The notes beneath the pieces were generated by a model. That model was not told the origin of the DNA. It ran no database searches and worked only from the letters and a program-made list of their open reading frames with translations. From Blastocladiella emersonii ATCC 22665 (taxonomy: Eukaryota; Blastocladiomycota; Blastocladiomycetes; Blastocladiales; Blastocladiaceae): DNA of 64,000 nt. Shown one piece after another: positions 23,391-32,418 of the stretch; the first letter of the stretch is position 1; each line of letters begins with the position of its first letter. The stretch is taken from the NCBI GenBank assembly GCA_025594325.1, contig JANHCV010000007.1, positions 868,001 to 932,000 of the forward strand, read 5' to 3'. Both the position numbers and the translations under genes were made by a program.

Positions 23391-25040
23391 CTAGAGGAGC
23401 TCATAGCTGAGGAGCGCCCGTACCATTGGCTTTCCGTCGACGAGAATGGTAGCAACAGAGCTTCTGGAGAAACTGGCTTCCACTCGCCTGAATGCGTGTG
23501 GTTCATCCCAGTCCTCCGAAATCCGCCGCAGAAGCTTTGAGCTTGACCAGCTCGGGGCGCAATAAAGAGTGCGTTGAGCCGATTCCTGGTGCGTGAAAAA
23601 TAAAATACGCGAGCGTCTGAGGTCCTTTTTGCGCGGGCCCTTGTAAGGGGGGGTTTAGCGTCATATTGCCACGATGTGTTACAGTTTCGCTAAGGTGCGA
23701 GGGTGGGGTCAGGGAGCTGAGACACATTCCGATGGTGGTCCTGATGGTACGCGCATGTAGAACGTGTACTTGTCGCGGGTCCCGACCACTCGAACCGCAC
23801 GCGCACGATAATGAAATCCGCCGAAGAATACCGGGACTGTGACAACGCAATCTGTTTCGGGAAGCGGCCACTCGAATTCAATCCCGATACGCAAGCAATG
23901 CCGCCGCTGGGCAGAAATGGCGCCTATGGCCGCGGGAAGCTGGGCTCCGTCGTCGTCGCTATCCAGGTGAGAATCATCCAGAACGTATCGCTCCTGGACG
24001 GGTTCGGCGCCAGTTGGCGGGGCAGGGTAGCCTTTTTGAAGTACTTGCTGTTGATGTGGGTCCGTTGCGAGGATTGCAGCACGAAGCTCGATAGGCGAGG
24101 ATGCTAATGCGCGAACGCCAATCCGAAAGATGGTGTTGTTGGGCGCAAGTGAGGAATCCAGCACCTTGGTCAACTCCCGCTCCGACATGTTACCAAACTC
24201 GACGGCGCGTAGAATGTCCGCTGGATCAACTTCCAGCTCAGCGAGAAACTCGAAAAGCGCGAGCTCGGAGGGGAACCAGAAGCAGGAGGAGAGAGCCACT
24301 TGACGTACAAGTTTGGAGGGGCAGCGAGAGAGCACGGCACGCGTGATTGGGTGTGGTCCTAGAAATTTGGGGTGCGACTCGGTACAATCCAGAAGATCCG
24401 CGACCGCCTTGGGGGCATCCACTGAAGAGCAATACGTCATGACGCGAACAGCGAGGGCCACGAAAATTTCCGAGGGAGGCCCTGCAGTAGCCGAGCAGTT
24501 TGCAAGCTCGACTCTGTATTATTCGCAGCAGACCAGGACGAGTTGCGGCAGGTCTAGGGCGGTGAGACCGATGTGAGCGTTGACTGATCCAAGAGCTCGT
24601 AGTGGTCGAGTTGTGCGCGTACCAAAGTAGAGAGCCGCCTCAAGGAGGGCCATGAAATTCGTTGTTGATAGTCGCGAGGTAAGAACTTTGGCGCACACAC
24701 CGTATATGGCGGCAACTGCCGTCTCCCATGCATAAATTGTCGATGTATCGTCGGGATCGGTTGCGAGGGAGAAGTCGGAGCGGATCGCGCAGCCCTCCTT
24801 GGGTACATGCCAGTCGTCGCTGAGAAGCCCGCGGAAGAAGGGGCTCTGGACGAGCGTAGCGCGGTGCAGCAAGTAAGCTTTCTCGCGAATTAGGACTCTC
24901 ACGTCCGACTGGTCTCCGTTGACGGCGAGCTCGCGCAGGTGCCGAAGGGCCGGCGGAGACTTGTTAGTGCACTCGCACTCGGCGGTCAGTGTTTCCGCTA
25001 GCGTCGGTAGGTCTTCATTCGTTGCATGAGGTTGCTCCAT
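23391..25040 (-). pseudogene. BTB/POZ array member 4 with in-frame stop at codon 151
   Basis: Exons align with the paralogues: 24623-25040, 23751-24553 and 23391-23639. The BTB exon is intact (GDQSDVRVLIREKAYLLHR, LVQSPFFRGLLSDDWHVP). Eleven residues into exon 2, GAA is followed by TAA (24519-24521), where the other members have an asparagine, cysteine or threonine followed by tyrosine. Everything downstream remains open for another 339 codons and ends with the family C-terminus (MVRALLSYELL). An alternative acceptor (ACAGAG before TCGAGC) would skip the stop in frame and lose about 14 residues, so it may still make a protein. Intron 2 is longer (111 bases) than in the other members. A recent nonsense mutation or a sequencing error is also possible. 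Confidence 0.75.
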
Positions 25041-25298
25041 GGTGAACGCGGCTCCTGCGAGGGGAACGGGAGATGTGAGAGACGAAGGGAAAGTTGACCC
25101 TCGCGTCGCGCGACTCGCGTCCGACTCCACCCGGCTTGCGTCACGGCTCTCGACCTGACGCTCGGCCTGGCCCTCCTGTTCCCGCACGCGGGCGCGAACC
25201 AGTTTCTAGCACACTTCTATCAGCGTAGAGCGAAAGAGTATTACATTTATGCAAACTAGGAGTATCACATCGTCGTCGTCACCTATCCCACGCGCGCT

Positions 25299-27218
25299 TC
25301 ACGCCGTCGCCGCGCCATCCTCCACCTCGGCGACAACCGCGTCGGCAATCTCGCAGATCTCGGCGAGCAACCGGTCGAGGTGCTCTTCGCCGACCTCGGG
25401 CGAGTTCATGGGGACGCGGAAGAAGGACGGGAGCGCGACGGGCGAGCTGAGCGGTGCGTAGTCGCACATGACGTTCCCGCGGACGAGCATACGGACGCGG
25501 ACCGCCGCCGTGACGCGGGCGACGCGCGCCTTCGCCGCCGCGTCCGTCCACACCTCGTGGCGCCACTGCGCGCGTCCGCCAGCGCGTTTCTCGTCCTTGG
25601 CGGGCACGTACCAGAAGCACGTGTTGGCGCCCTGCTCGCGGTCGGCGGCGGGGAGGGAGAGCGGGAAGACGAGCTCGAAGCGCGGGTGTGCGGTGACGCG
25701 CTCGCGGAGGAGGGCGGCCATGGCGAAGGCGCGGTCGACTCGCGACGTGTACCCGGCGGTGCCCTCCCACTTCCACGACAGGAAGAACTTGACGCCGTCG
25801 GCGCGCCGGCCACACCCGATCCCGAGGTTGCCGAGGTCGTACGGCTCAAGCGCCGCGGCCATGTCGTTGTCGGCGTCGGCCGTGCCGAACCCGTCCGTGT
25901 CCTCGGCGCCGAGGAGGTGGCCGAGCGGCGACGCTTCGGTGGTCGTTCGTGGACTCGCCGCGTCCTCTTCACTCCCCTCCTCATCGTCACCGTTGACGGG
26001 CGTCGGTGGGGCGTGGTAGAGGTACGAGGCGCGGGAGCTGTTGGCGGCGACCATGGTGGCGGGCGGGTGTGCGACGAGGAGGCACGAGCAGTGGAGCGGG
26101 ACGCCGAGCATCTTGTGCGGGTTCATGACGAACGAGTCGGACAGCTCGACGCCGTCGAGCAGGTGGCGGTGCGTCGCGCTAAACAGCGTGGACCCGCCCC
26201 ACGACCCGTCGACGTGCAGCCACGCGCCGTGGCGCCGCGCGATGGCGGCGATGGGCCGGATCGGGTCGTACGAGCACTACGAGTCGCGCGTGAGTGAGCG
26301 AAGGTCGATGGGCACGCAATGCGGGTGAGAGAGAGTGCGTACCAGCACGGTGGTCCCAGACGTGGCGTTGACAAAGAACGGGAGCATGCCCTTCTCCTTG
26401 GCCTCGGCGATCTTAGCCTCGAGGTCTTCGGGGATCATGCACCCGTTCGCGGTCGTCGCGACGCGGAACACCTGGCCGCGACCGAGCCCGATGACCATGG
26501 CGCTCTTCTCGATCGAGAAGTGCGAGTGGGCCGAGGTGAAGACGGCAAGCGGCGGCATGCCGACGAGCCCGATCACCTTAGCGTCGGGGAACTTGATATT
26601 CCGCGCCGTGACCATGGCGACGAGGTTGCTGATCGACCCGCCGGGGGACATGAACCCAGCCCCTTGCGCGACCGGGTACCCGATCATGCGGCGGAGCTCG
26701 GCGAGACACGCCATCTCCATGAGCGTGCCGACGGGCGACGCCGCGAACACGTGCGTGTTGATGTTGAGGGCGCCCGTGAGCAGCTCGGTGGCAACCCCCA
26801 CCGGCGTCACGCCCGTGTAAAGCTTGTCGAGGAACAGCGGGTGGCCCGTGCGCACGCTGTAGTCGAGCGTGGCCTGGAACAGCGACAGGAGGTGCGGCAG
26901 GTCGGCGCGGTCGTCGGCGAACCGAAGGTCCAGGCGCGCCGCGAGATCGCGCGGAGGGACGTGCTGCACGACGGGCGTCTCGGGCCGCTGGTTCGCGTCC
27001 GTGTACTGCACCAGCATCCGCGTCAGGTGCGCGAGGAACGTCTCGAGCTCGGCGGCCTGCGGCGACAGCGCGGCGCCGTTCGCGCCGTTGGCGGTCGCGG
27101 CGGCGGCGGGCGCCTTGCCGTTGGCGGCATGGGTGCCGTTGGGCGAGGCCGGGGACGACGGCAGCGTCGGCGGCGGCGTGGGAGCGGCCGGGATCAGGGG
27201 CGGCGGGGGCGGGGTCAT
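25299..27218 (-). CDS. Group II PLP-dependent decarboxylase (GAD/CSAD type), 617 aa
   Basis: Pyridoxal-phosphate decarboxylase of the glutamate/cysteine-sulfinate/aspartate decarboxylase family. Two exons: 26343-27218 and 25299-26276. After a Pro/Ala-rich leader of about 70 residues come the family blocks HPLFLDKLYTGVTPVGVATEL, NATSGTTVL, HVDGSWGG (the aspartate that contacts the PLP ring) and NPHKML, where Lys about 346 forms the Schiff base. A roughly 45-residue acidic insertion (from GDDEEGSEED) follows YLYHAPPTP, where animal GAD/CSAD proteins have a short loop. The product could be GABA, hypotaurine or beta-alanine; the sequence alone does not decide. The start at 27218 gives a TATA-like TATAAAA only 26 bases upstream (27244-27250), which is unusually close, so translation may begin later. 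Confidence 0.9.
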
Positions 27219-27804
27219 GGTTTTTGCGGGGGTTGCCTGGCGGTTTTATAGCAAGTCGGTCGGTCGGCGGGTTACAGCACAGCGGTCGGTTGCAGCTAGT
27301 CGCGATACATGGGCTGGGTCAGGGTCTATCTCATCGGGGAGGGCGGCCAAAGGGACGAGGGGGGAGGAGAAGAGGTCGGCGTCTCCCGGGCAACCCGATT
27401 CGATGGCAGGGGCGAGCGACTTGTTGTTTGATCGGGCGCTGTGGCACCTCGCGGAAGAAAATCTACCCACCTGCCCAAAATGGTGATGTATCACGCAATA
27501 ATCGAGCGAGGCGGGCGAGAGAGCGGGGACCGAATCTGCTTTGACGGGCCCACCGCGCGCGCTGGTTACGTGATCCTGGGGCCGCCATCGCGACGCCGCC
27601 GCACATGCAACGCGGCGGCCGGGATCGCCGGGTGTTCCTGTGACGACCCGACTCATTACGGCCAGGGTGTGGGGATGGGAGAGGGGAAGAAGCGACGACG
27701 GCCGCGGTCGTTTACCCGCGGGCGGCGACACGCGGCAAACGCGGCCGAGTGGCTGAACGCGCCGCCCGCGAGTGATGTCATCGACCCAAGTACGACGCGA
27801 TGTA
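27219..27804. other. Intergenic upstream of the PLP decarboxylase
   Basis: 586 bases between the decarboxylase ATG and the OTU gene stop, both on the minus strand. It contains a TATAAAA on the minus strand at 27244-27250. No gene, repeat or RNA is recognised. Confidence 0.5.
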
Positions 27805-28762
27805 TTATGACTGGGGCACGAGCGAGTTGTAGTGCTCGCCGAGGCCAAACTGGTGGCGGTGGTAACACACGCGCAGGGGCTCGGCGCCGTCCTTGAGGAA
27901 CTCGGCGCCGACGGCTAATGGCTCGGCCGCGCCCGGCTGGTAGACGTGGATGCACCGCTCGAGCGCCATGGCCAGCGCCTTGATCTCAATGTGCCCGCCC
28001 CAGTACGGCGTGTGCACGATCAGGTCCACATACTTTTGCAGCTCCTCTACGCGGGCCGATCGCACGGGGTCAGTCCGCTGGCGCACCTTGCTTCACCTCG
28101 CACGAGCGCGAACGCGTACCCTCGGTCATCAGATCGCCCGTCTCCTCGTTGACCAGGAACGGGAGAAACTCGTCGGCGTTGCGCAGGATGCACTGGCCCG
28201 CGAGCGCGCGGAGGGACTGGTACCCGTGGCCACCCGCGTCGCCCGACCGCTCGAGCTGGTGCGCGACCGAGTTGAACAGGCAGTGGCCGTCGGCCGGGAT
28301 CTTGTGCAGCTTCAGCTTGCGCGCCGCCAGCAGCGCCGCGAGCCGCTCGGCCTCGATGGCGCCGTGGTCGACCATGGTTGACGCCTCGGTGCGCGCCGCC
28401 TCCTGCATCGCCTCTACCTCGGCATGCTTGCGCTGTTTGCGCAGCTGCTGCCGGTTCGGCTTCTTGCAGTTCTTGGGCTGGTCGGTGGAGGGAGGCGGCG
28501 ATGGGCTCGCGTCCTGCTGCTCGGCCGCCACCGCATCGGCGCCGTTCTCCTCGGCCGGCGACACGGACACGGCCGCGAGCGAGGCCTCGAGGTCGGCCAT
28601 CTCGCGGGCGTGGCGCGCCTTGAGGTCGGCCTCGAGCTGCTCCATCTGCGCCTGCAGCTCCTTCTTCTGTTTCTTGTTGGCCTGCGCCTGCTTGCGCAGC
28701 GCTGTCAGCTGGCCCTGCAGCGCCTTGGTCTCCTTGCGGTGCGTTGCGACGAGTTCTTCCAT
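27805..28762 (-). CDS. OTUD6B/OTU2-like deubiquitinase, 294 aa
   Basis: OTU-family cysteine protease that removes ubiquitin; OTUD6 proteins act on translation factors and ribosomes. Two exons: 28120-28762 and 27805-28046, with a 73-base intron. Residues 1-70 are a lysine- and glutamine-rich coiled coil, followed by a basic NRQQLRKQRK segment. The OTU domain starts near residue 145: IPADGHCLFNSVAHQL has the catalytic Asp-Gly-His-Cys (Cys about 161), and the C-terminal GEHYNSLVP carries the catalytic histidine. The length equals human OTUD6B (about 293). The junction ...DLMTE-EELQKYVDLIV is typical of the family. It is divergent from the DUF4097-like pair. Confidence 0.93.
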
Positions 28763-29286
28763 TGCTCTATGCGTGGTTTTGGGTGGCGGGGGAGGAGAGA
28801 GCGAGGGGAGCGTGGACGATGGGCGAAGCGAGAACGAGCGAGCGGCGGTGCGTCACATGCGGCGCAACAGCAGGGACGCGGACGTCGCGTGACCGGAAAC
28901 CAACGCGTCTCCCTGTGTCTCCCGCGTTTTTCCGGCCGGCGCGACGCGTGCTTCTCTCCATGCCTTCCATAGAAGCATCACGGAATAGCTTGCCACGTCG
29001 ATGCGCTGTCCGTTGACGTGGCAGCCACCGCCGCCGCGGCCAGCGTGGCAGACGGAGAACAACAGAGTTTTCGGCTGGAGGGGCGCCGGCCGGCTCGGCG
29101 GAACGCGGATCGGCGCGCAGGACCGTCCACCGCCCCCACAACGCGTCGCAGGAGGAGGCTGGCGGGCCCGGCGCCCAGGCGCTCGACCTGAAGATCGGGA
29201 CGGGAGTATAAAGCTCCTGGTCGGCCCGTCCGCTCGACGATGGCCATCACCAAGCCTTCGCTTCATTGCACACCAACCGATCAACC
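28763..29286. other. Divergent promoter region of OTU and DUF4097-like gene 1
   Basis: 524 bases. It carries the TATA box of DUF4097-like gene 1 (29207) and GCGGATCGGCGCGC at 29105-29118, a 14-base block also found upstream of the second paralogue at nearly the same distance from the ATG. Confidence 0.6.
29207..29213 (+). promoter_or_regulatory. TATA box of DUF4097-like gene 1
   Basis: TATAAAG, 80 bases before the ATG, in an otherwise very GC-rich context. Confidence 0.65.
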
Positions 29287-30420
29287 ATGACCACCACCAC
29301 CGACATCTTCAAGGACGACTCGCAGTCGACGCTCCCGCCGCAGTACGCGACGCTCGACCCGGCCGCCGCTAAGGCCAAGGCCGCGAGCGACGCCAAGTCG
29401 GCCGCGGCGCTTGAGGCCGGCCTGTCGTCGCTGGACCTGGTCTCGCCGGCGAACCTGACGCGCAGCGACACGGGCGTGTTCGACCTGTCGACGCTGCCCG
29501 CGGGCGCGACCGTGTCCATCAAGTCCGAGGCCGCGGGCCGCGTGACGATCGTATCCACCGACACTGCGTCGACCGAGCTCAAGTACACGATCGAGCACTA
29601 CTCGACGGCCGTGTGCACCGAGTTCCCGGCGCCGCTCGTCGAGCACGCCGAGTCGCCGGCCAAGTGCGGCGGCGGCAAGCCCGCCGGATGGTCGCTCAAC
29701 GCGACGCCCGCGGCGTCGCTGTCGACGTCGCCGACGGTCCTCCTGTGGCTGTCGAAGCTGTTCACGCCGCACTCCAAGTACCGCGTGCACGTCACGGTGA
29801 CGGTACCGTCGCGCGCCGCAGCCTTGCTCAAGCTCGACGTGAGCACAACGCACTCGGCAGTCCATTTCGCGGGCGACGCCGGTGCCGAGCACGCGTGGCA
29901 CGCGGTGCACGTCGGGACGACCAACGGCGAGATCACGGCCACCGCGGCCCCGCTGACCGTCGCGGCGGGCGGGTTCCGCGCGTGCCTGACGAACGGCGAC
30001 ATCCGCGTCGCGCGCGTCACGGCGACGGGCGGCGGCGAGGTCGCGGGCAAGGCCGTCAACGGGACCGTCGAGTTCAAGGCCGTGCACGTTTCGGGGACCA
30101 AGCCCGTGACGGTGGACCTCAAGACCATCAACGGCGATCTGCGCGGCACCGTGACGGGCGGCGAGCTGCCGGCCGGATCCAAGGTGCTCGCGGCCACGGT
30201 CAACGGGAACGTCGAGATCACGGTGCCGCGGCCCGTCGCGGGCGCTATCGCGTACAAGGTGGCCGCCGTGTGCGGGACCATGCGCGTCGGCGGCGACGAG
30301 ATCAAGGGCCGCAAGTCTACGGGCCGCGTCGAGGGCGTCAAGAAGCTGGAGGAGGGCCACGAGGTTGAGGTCGGCGCGGCCGCCGTCAATGGCGACGTCA
30401 CGGTCGAGCTGACCGAGTAG
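29287..30420 (+). CDS. DUF4097-like beta-repeat protein 1, 377 aa
   Basis: Single-exon protein. After a polar start (DSQSTLPPQYATLDPAAAKAK) and a FDLSTLPAGATVSI strand, the C-terminal half repeats short strand units ending in NG followed by two or three residues: TNGEITA, TNGDIRV, VNGTVEF, INGDLRG, VNGNVEI, VNGDVTV. This is the pattern of the DUF4097/putative adhesin beta-solenoid family. No signal peptide or membrane segment is visible, so the protein is probably intracellular. It is the tandem duplicate of the next gene. Function is unknown. The start at 29287 was chosen over the open frame's earlier non-ATG codons. Confidence 0.82.
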   Translation: MTTTTDIFKDDSQSTLPPQYATLDPAAAKAKAASDAKSAAALEAGLSSLDLVSPANLTRSDTGVFDLSTLPAGATVSIKSEAAGRVTIVSTDTASTELKYTIEHYSTAVCTEFPAPLVEHAESPAKCGGGKPAGWSLNATPAASLSTSPTVLLWLSKLFTPHSKYRVHVTVTVPSRAAALLKLDVSTTHSAVHFAGDAGAEHAWHAVHVGTTNGEITATAAPLTVAAGGFRACLTNGDIRVARVTATGGGEVAGKAVNGTVEFKAVHVSGTKPVTVDLKTINGDLRGTVTGGELPAGSKVLAATVNGNVEITVPRPVAGAIAYKVAAVCGTMRVGGDEIKGRKSTGRVEGVKKLEEGHEVEVGAAAVNGDVTVELTE

Positions 30421-31123
30421 CGGCGTTGGTATTTGTTGCTTCATATCCTGAGTATACCGGATTGCAGTTTTGTTGTGGTAACGAGCTTCTTGAGCGGTAC
30501 TCTTCAATCTCGACTCCGCAGCGCGCGAGGAAGCACCGTCCACGGCCATGCCTGGCTCGCCTCCCGGCCGGGGAGGCTGGGCACGGTAGCGAGGGTATGT
30601 TGCAGACATCCGTACGACGCAACCGAGCTGGCTGCTGCTTGAGAGAGAGCGAATCAACTGTAAATACGAACAGATCCCTCGGCGCGTGCATGGACGCGTC
30701 GTATGGCAGCCAGGGAGCGCGTCTCACGTCGCGGCTCTTGGCCCGGCTCAGCGTTTTTCCGGCCGACTCGCTCCTCTCTCCTCTCCTCCCTCGTCGCGAA
30801 GAGGCTTCCATGCATCAAACATGCAACCATCCGCAACGAATCCTTCGCGTCGACGCGGTCACGACGCGAACGCGACGCGTCCGCCAGCATGGCAGCGCGG
30901 AGTTGCGCGTGAAGTGGGGCATCCACCCGACGACGACGGCCTCGCCGGTGCGCGGATCGGCGCGCTTGCCCACCCGTCCAGCGCGTCGATGCGAGTGAGG
31001 GAGAACCGACGAGCCGCTCGCCCAGGTCGTCGAGCAGACTCACAGCGACCATGAGGGGAGGGGTTATAAAGTCGTCGCCGGCCCCGCTCGGGTCTCGCTC
31101 CTCGACCACCACACTGAACCGCC
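30421..31123. other. Spacer between the two DUF4097-like genes
   Basis: 703 bases. Contains GCGGATCGGCGCGC at 30952-30965 and a TATA box at 31065. No open frame here resembles a known protein. Confidence 0.55.
31065..31071 (+). promoter_or_regulatory. TATA box of DUF4097-like gene 2
   Basis: TATAAAG, 59 bases before the ATG; the same hexamer and similar placement as in the upstream paralogue. Confidence 0.65.
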
Positions 31124-32215
31124 ATGACCACGACCGACGACTTCCCCACTGGCGACTCGCACTCGACGCTGCCGCCGGCGTACTCGACGCTCGACCCGGC
31201 CGCCGCCAAGGCCAAGGCGACGGGCGACGTCAAGTCGGCCACGACGCTCGAAGCTTCTTCGTGTTCGGACCTCGCCACCACGCACAACCTCGTGCGGACC
31301 GACACCGGCGCCTTCGACCTCTCGACGCTTCCGGCGGGCGCGACCGTGTCGATCAAGTCCGAGGCCGCGGGCCGCATCACCCTCGTCACGTCGCCTGCCG
31401 CGTCGACCGAACTAACGTACACGGTCGAGCACTTCTTGGCACCCAGGTCCACCGCCGAGATCCCCTTGCCGCGCGTCGACTTGTCCGGCAGCCCCGCGGC
31501 GTGGACGCTGACCGCGACGCCCGCGGCCCCACTTCCACCGGCGTTCCAGTGGATGTCACATATCTTTATCCCGCACTCGCCCAAGTACCGCGCGCACGTC
31601 ACCCTGACGGTTCCCGCGCGCGCAACGGCGGCGCTGGTCCTCGACGTGGCCGCGACCAACGCTTCGGTCCACCTCACGGGCAACACCACGCACGCGTGGC
31701 ACGCGGTGCGTCTCGCAACGACTAAAGGCGCGATCACGGTCACCGCGCCCGTGTGCGTCGCCAACGGCGGGTTCCGCGCGTGCCTGACAAACGGCGACAT
31801 CCGCGTCGCGAGCGTCACCGCGGCGGCGGGCGGCGAGGTCGCGGGCAAGGCCGTGAACGGGACCGTCCACTTCGACGCGGTCCATCTCACGGGCGCTGCG
31901 GTGCTGGATTCCAACACGGTCAACGGCGACGTACACACGGCCGTGGTCGGCGCCGCGGGCGAGATGCCGGCCGGGTCCGCGGTGCACGCGGCCACGGTGA
32001 ACGGGAATATCACGCTCGCCGTCCCGCGGCCGGTCGTGGGCGCTGTCAAGTACAGCGTCGCGGCCGTGTCGGGCGTGCTGCGCGTTGGCGGCGAGAAGGT
32101 CAAGGGGCGCAAGGGGACGGGCCGCGTCGAGGGCGGCAAGGGGGCGGGCGAGTATGAGGTCGAGGTCGGCGCGGCGGCGGTCAACGGCAACGTCACGATC
32201 GAGTTGACCGAGTAG
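31124..32215 (+). CDS. DUF4097-like beta-repeat protein 2, 363 aa
   Basis: Tandem paralogue of the preceding gene, single exon. It shares the start (DSHSTLPPAYSTLDPAAAKAK), the FDLSTLPAGATVSIKSEAAGR block, and the NG-repeat C-terminal half (TNGDIRVASV, VNGTVHF, VNGDVHT, VNGNITL, VNGNVTIELTE). The middle part (residues about 100-170) has diverged most and is shorter by a dozen residues. Conservation of promoter elements as well as coding sequence indicates that the duplication unit included the promoter. Confidence 0.82.
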   Translation: MTTTDDFPTGDSHSTLPPAYSTLDPAAAKAKATGDVKSATTLEASSCSDLATTHNLVRTDTGAFDLSTLPAGATVSIKSEAAGRITLVTSPAASTELTYTVEHFLAPRSTAEIPLPRVDLSGSPAAWTLTATPAAPLPPAFQWMSHIFIPHSPKYRAHVTLTVPARATAALVLDVAATNASVHLTGNTTHAWHAVRLATTKGAITVTAPVCVANGGFRACLTNGDIRVASVTAAAGGEVAGKAVNGTVHFDAVHLTGAAVLDSNTVNGDVHTAVVGAAGEMPAGSAVHAATVNGNITLAVPRPVVGAVKYSVAAVSGVLRVGGEKVKGRKGTGRVEGGKGAGEYEVEVGAAAVNGNVTIELTE

Positions 32216-32418
32216 CGCAACATGAGGTGTCTCTATCAATCTGTATCATAAACCCGCCAGTCATTCCTTCCATTCACGCCTCGAAGCCAGCTCGCGGACG
32301 CGACCATGACCACGGCCACGGCCACTTTCCCCTCCTCCGCGTCACTCGGATGCGCGACACTATAGTCTACTAGTATTTCAGAACCTATGATAATTGAAAT
32401 CCCCTCTAACCCACCACC

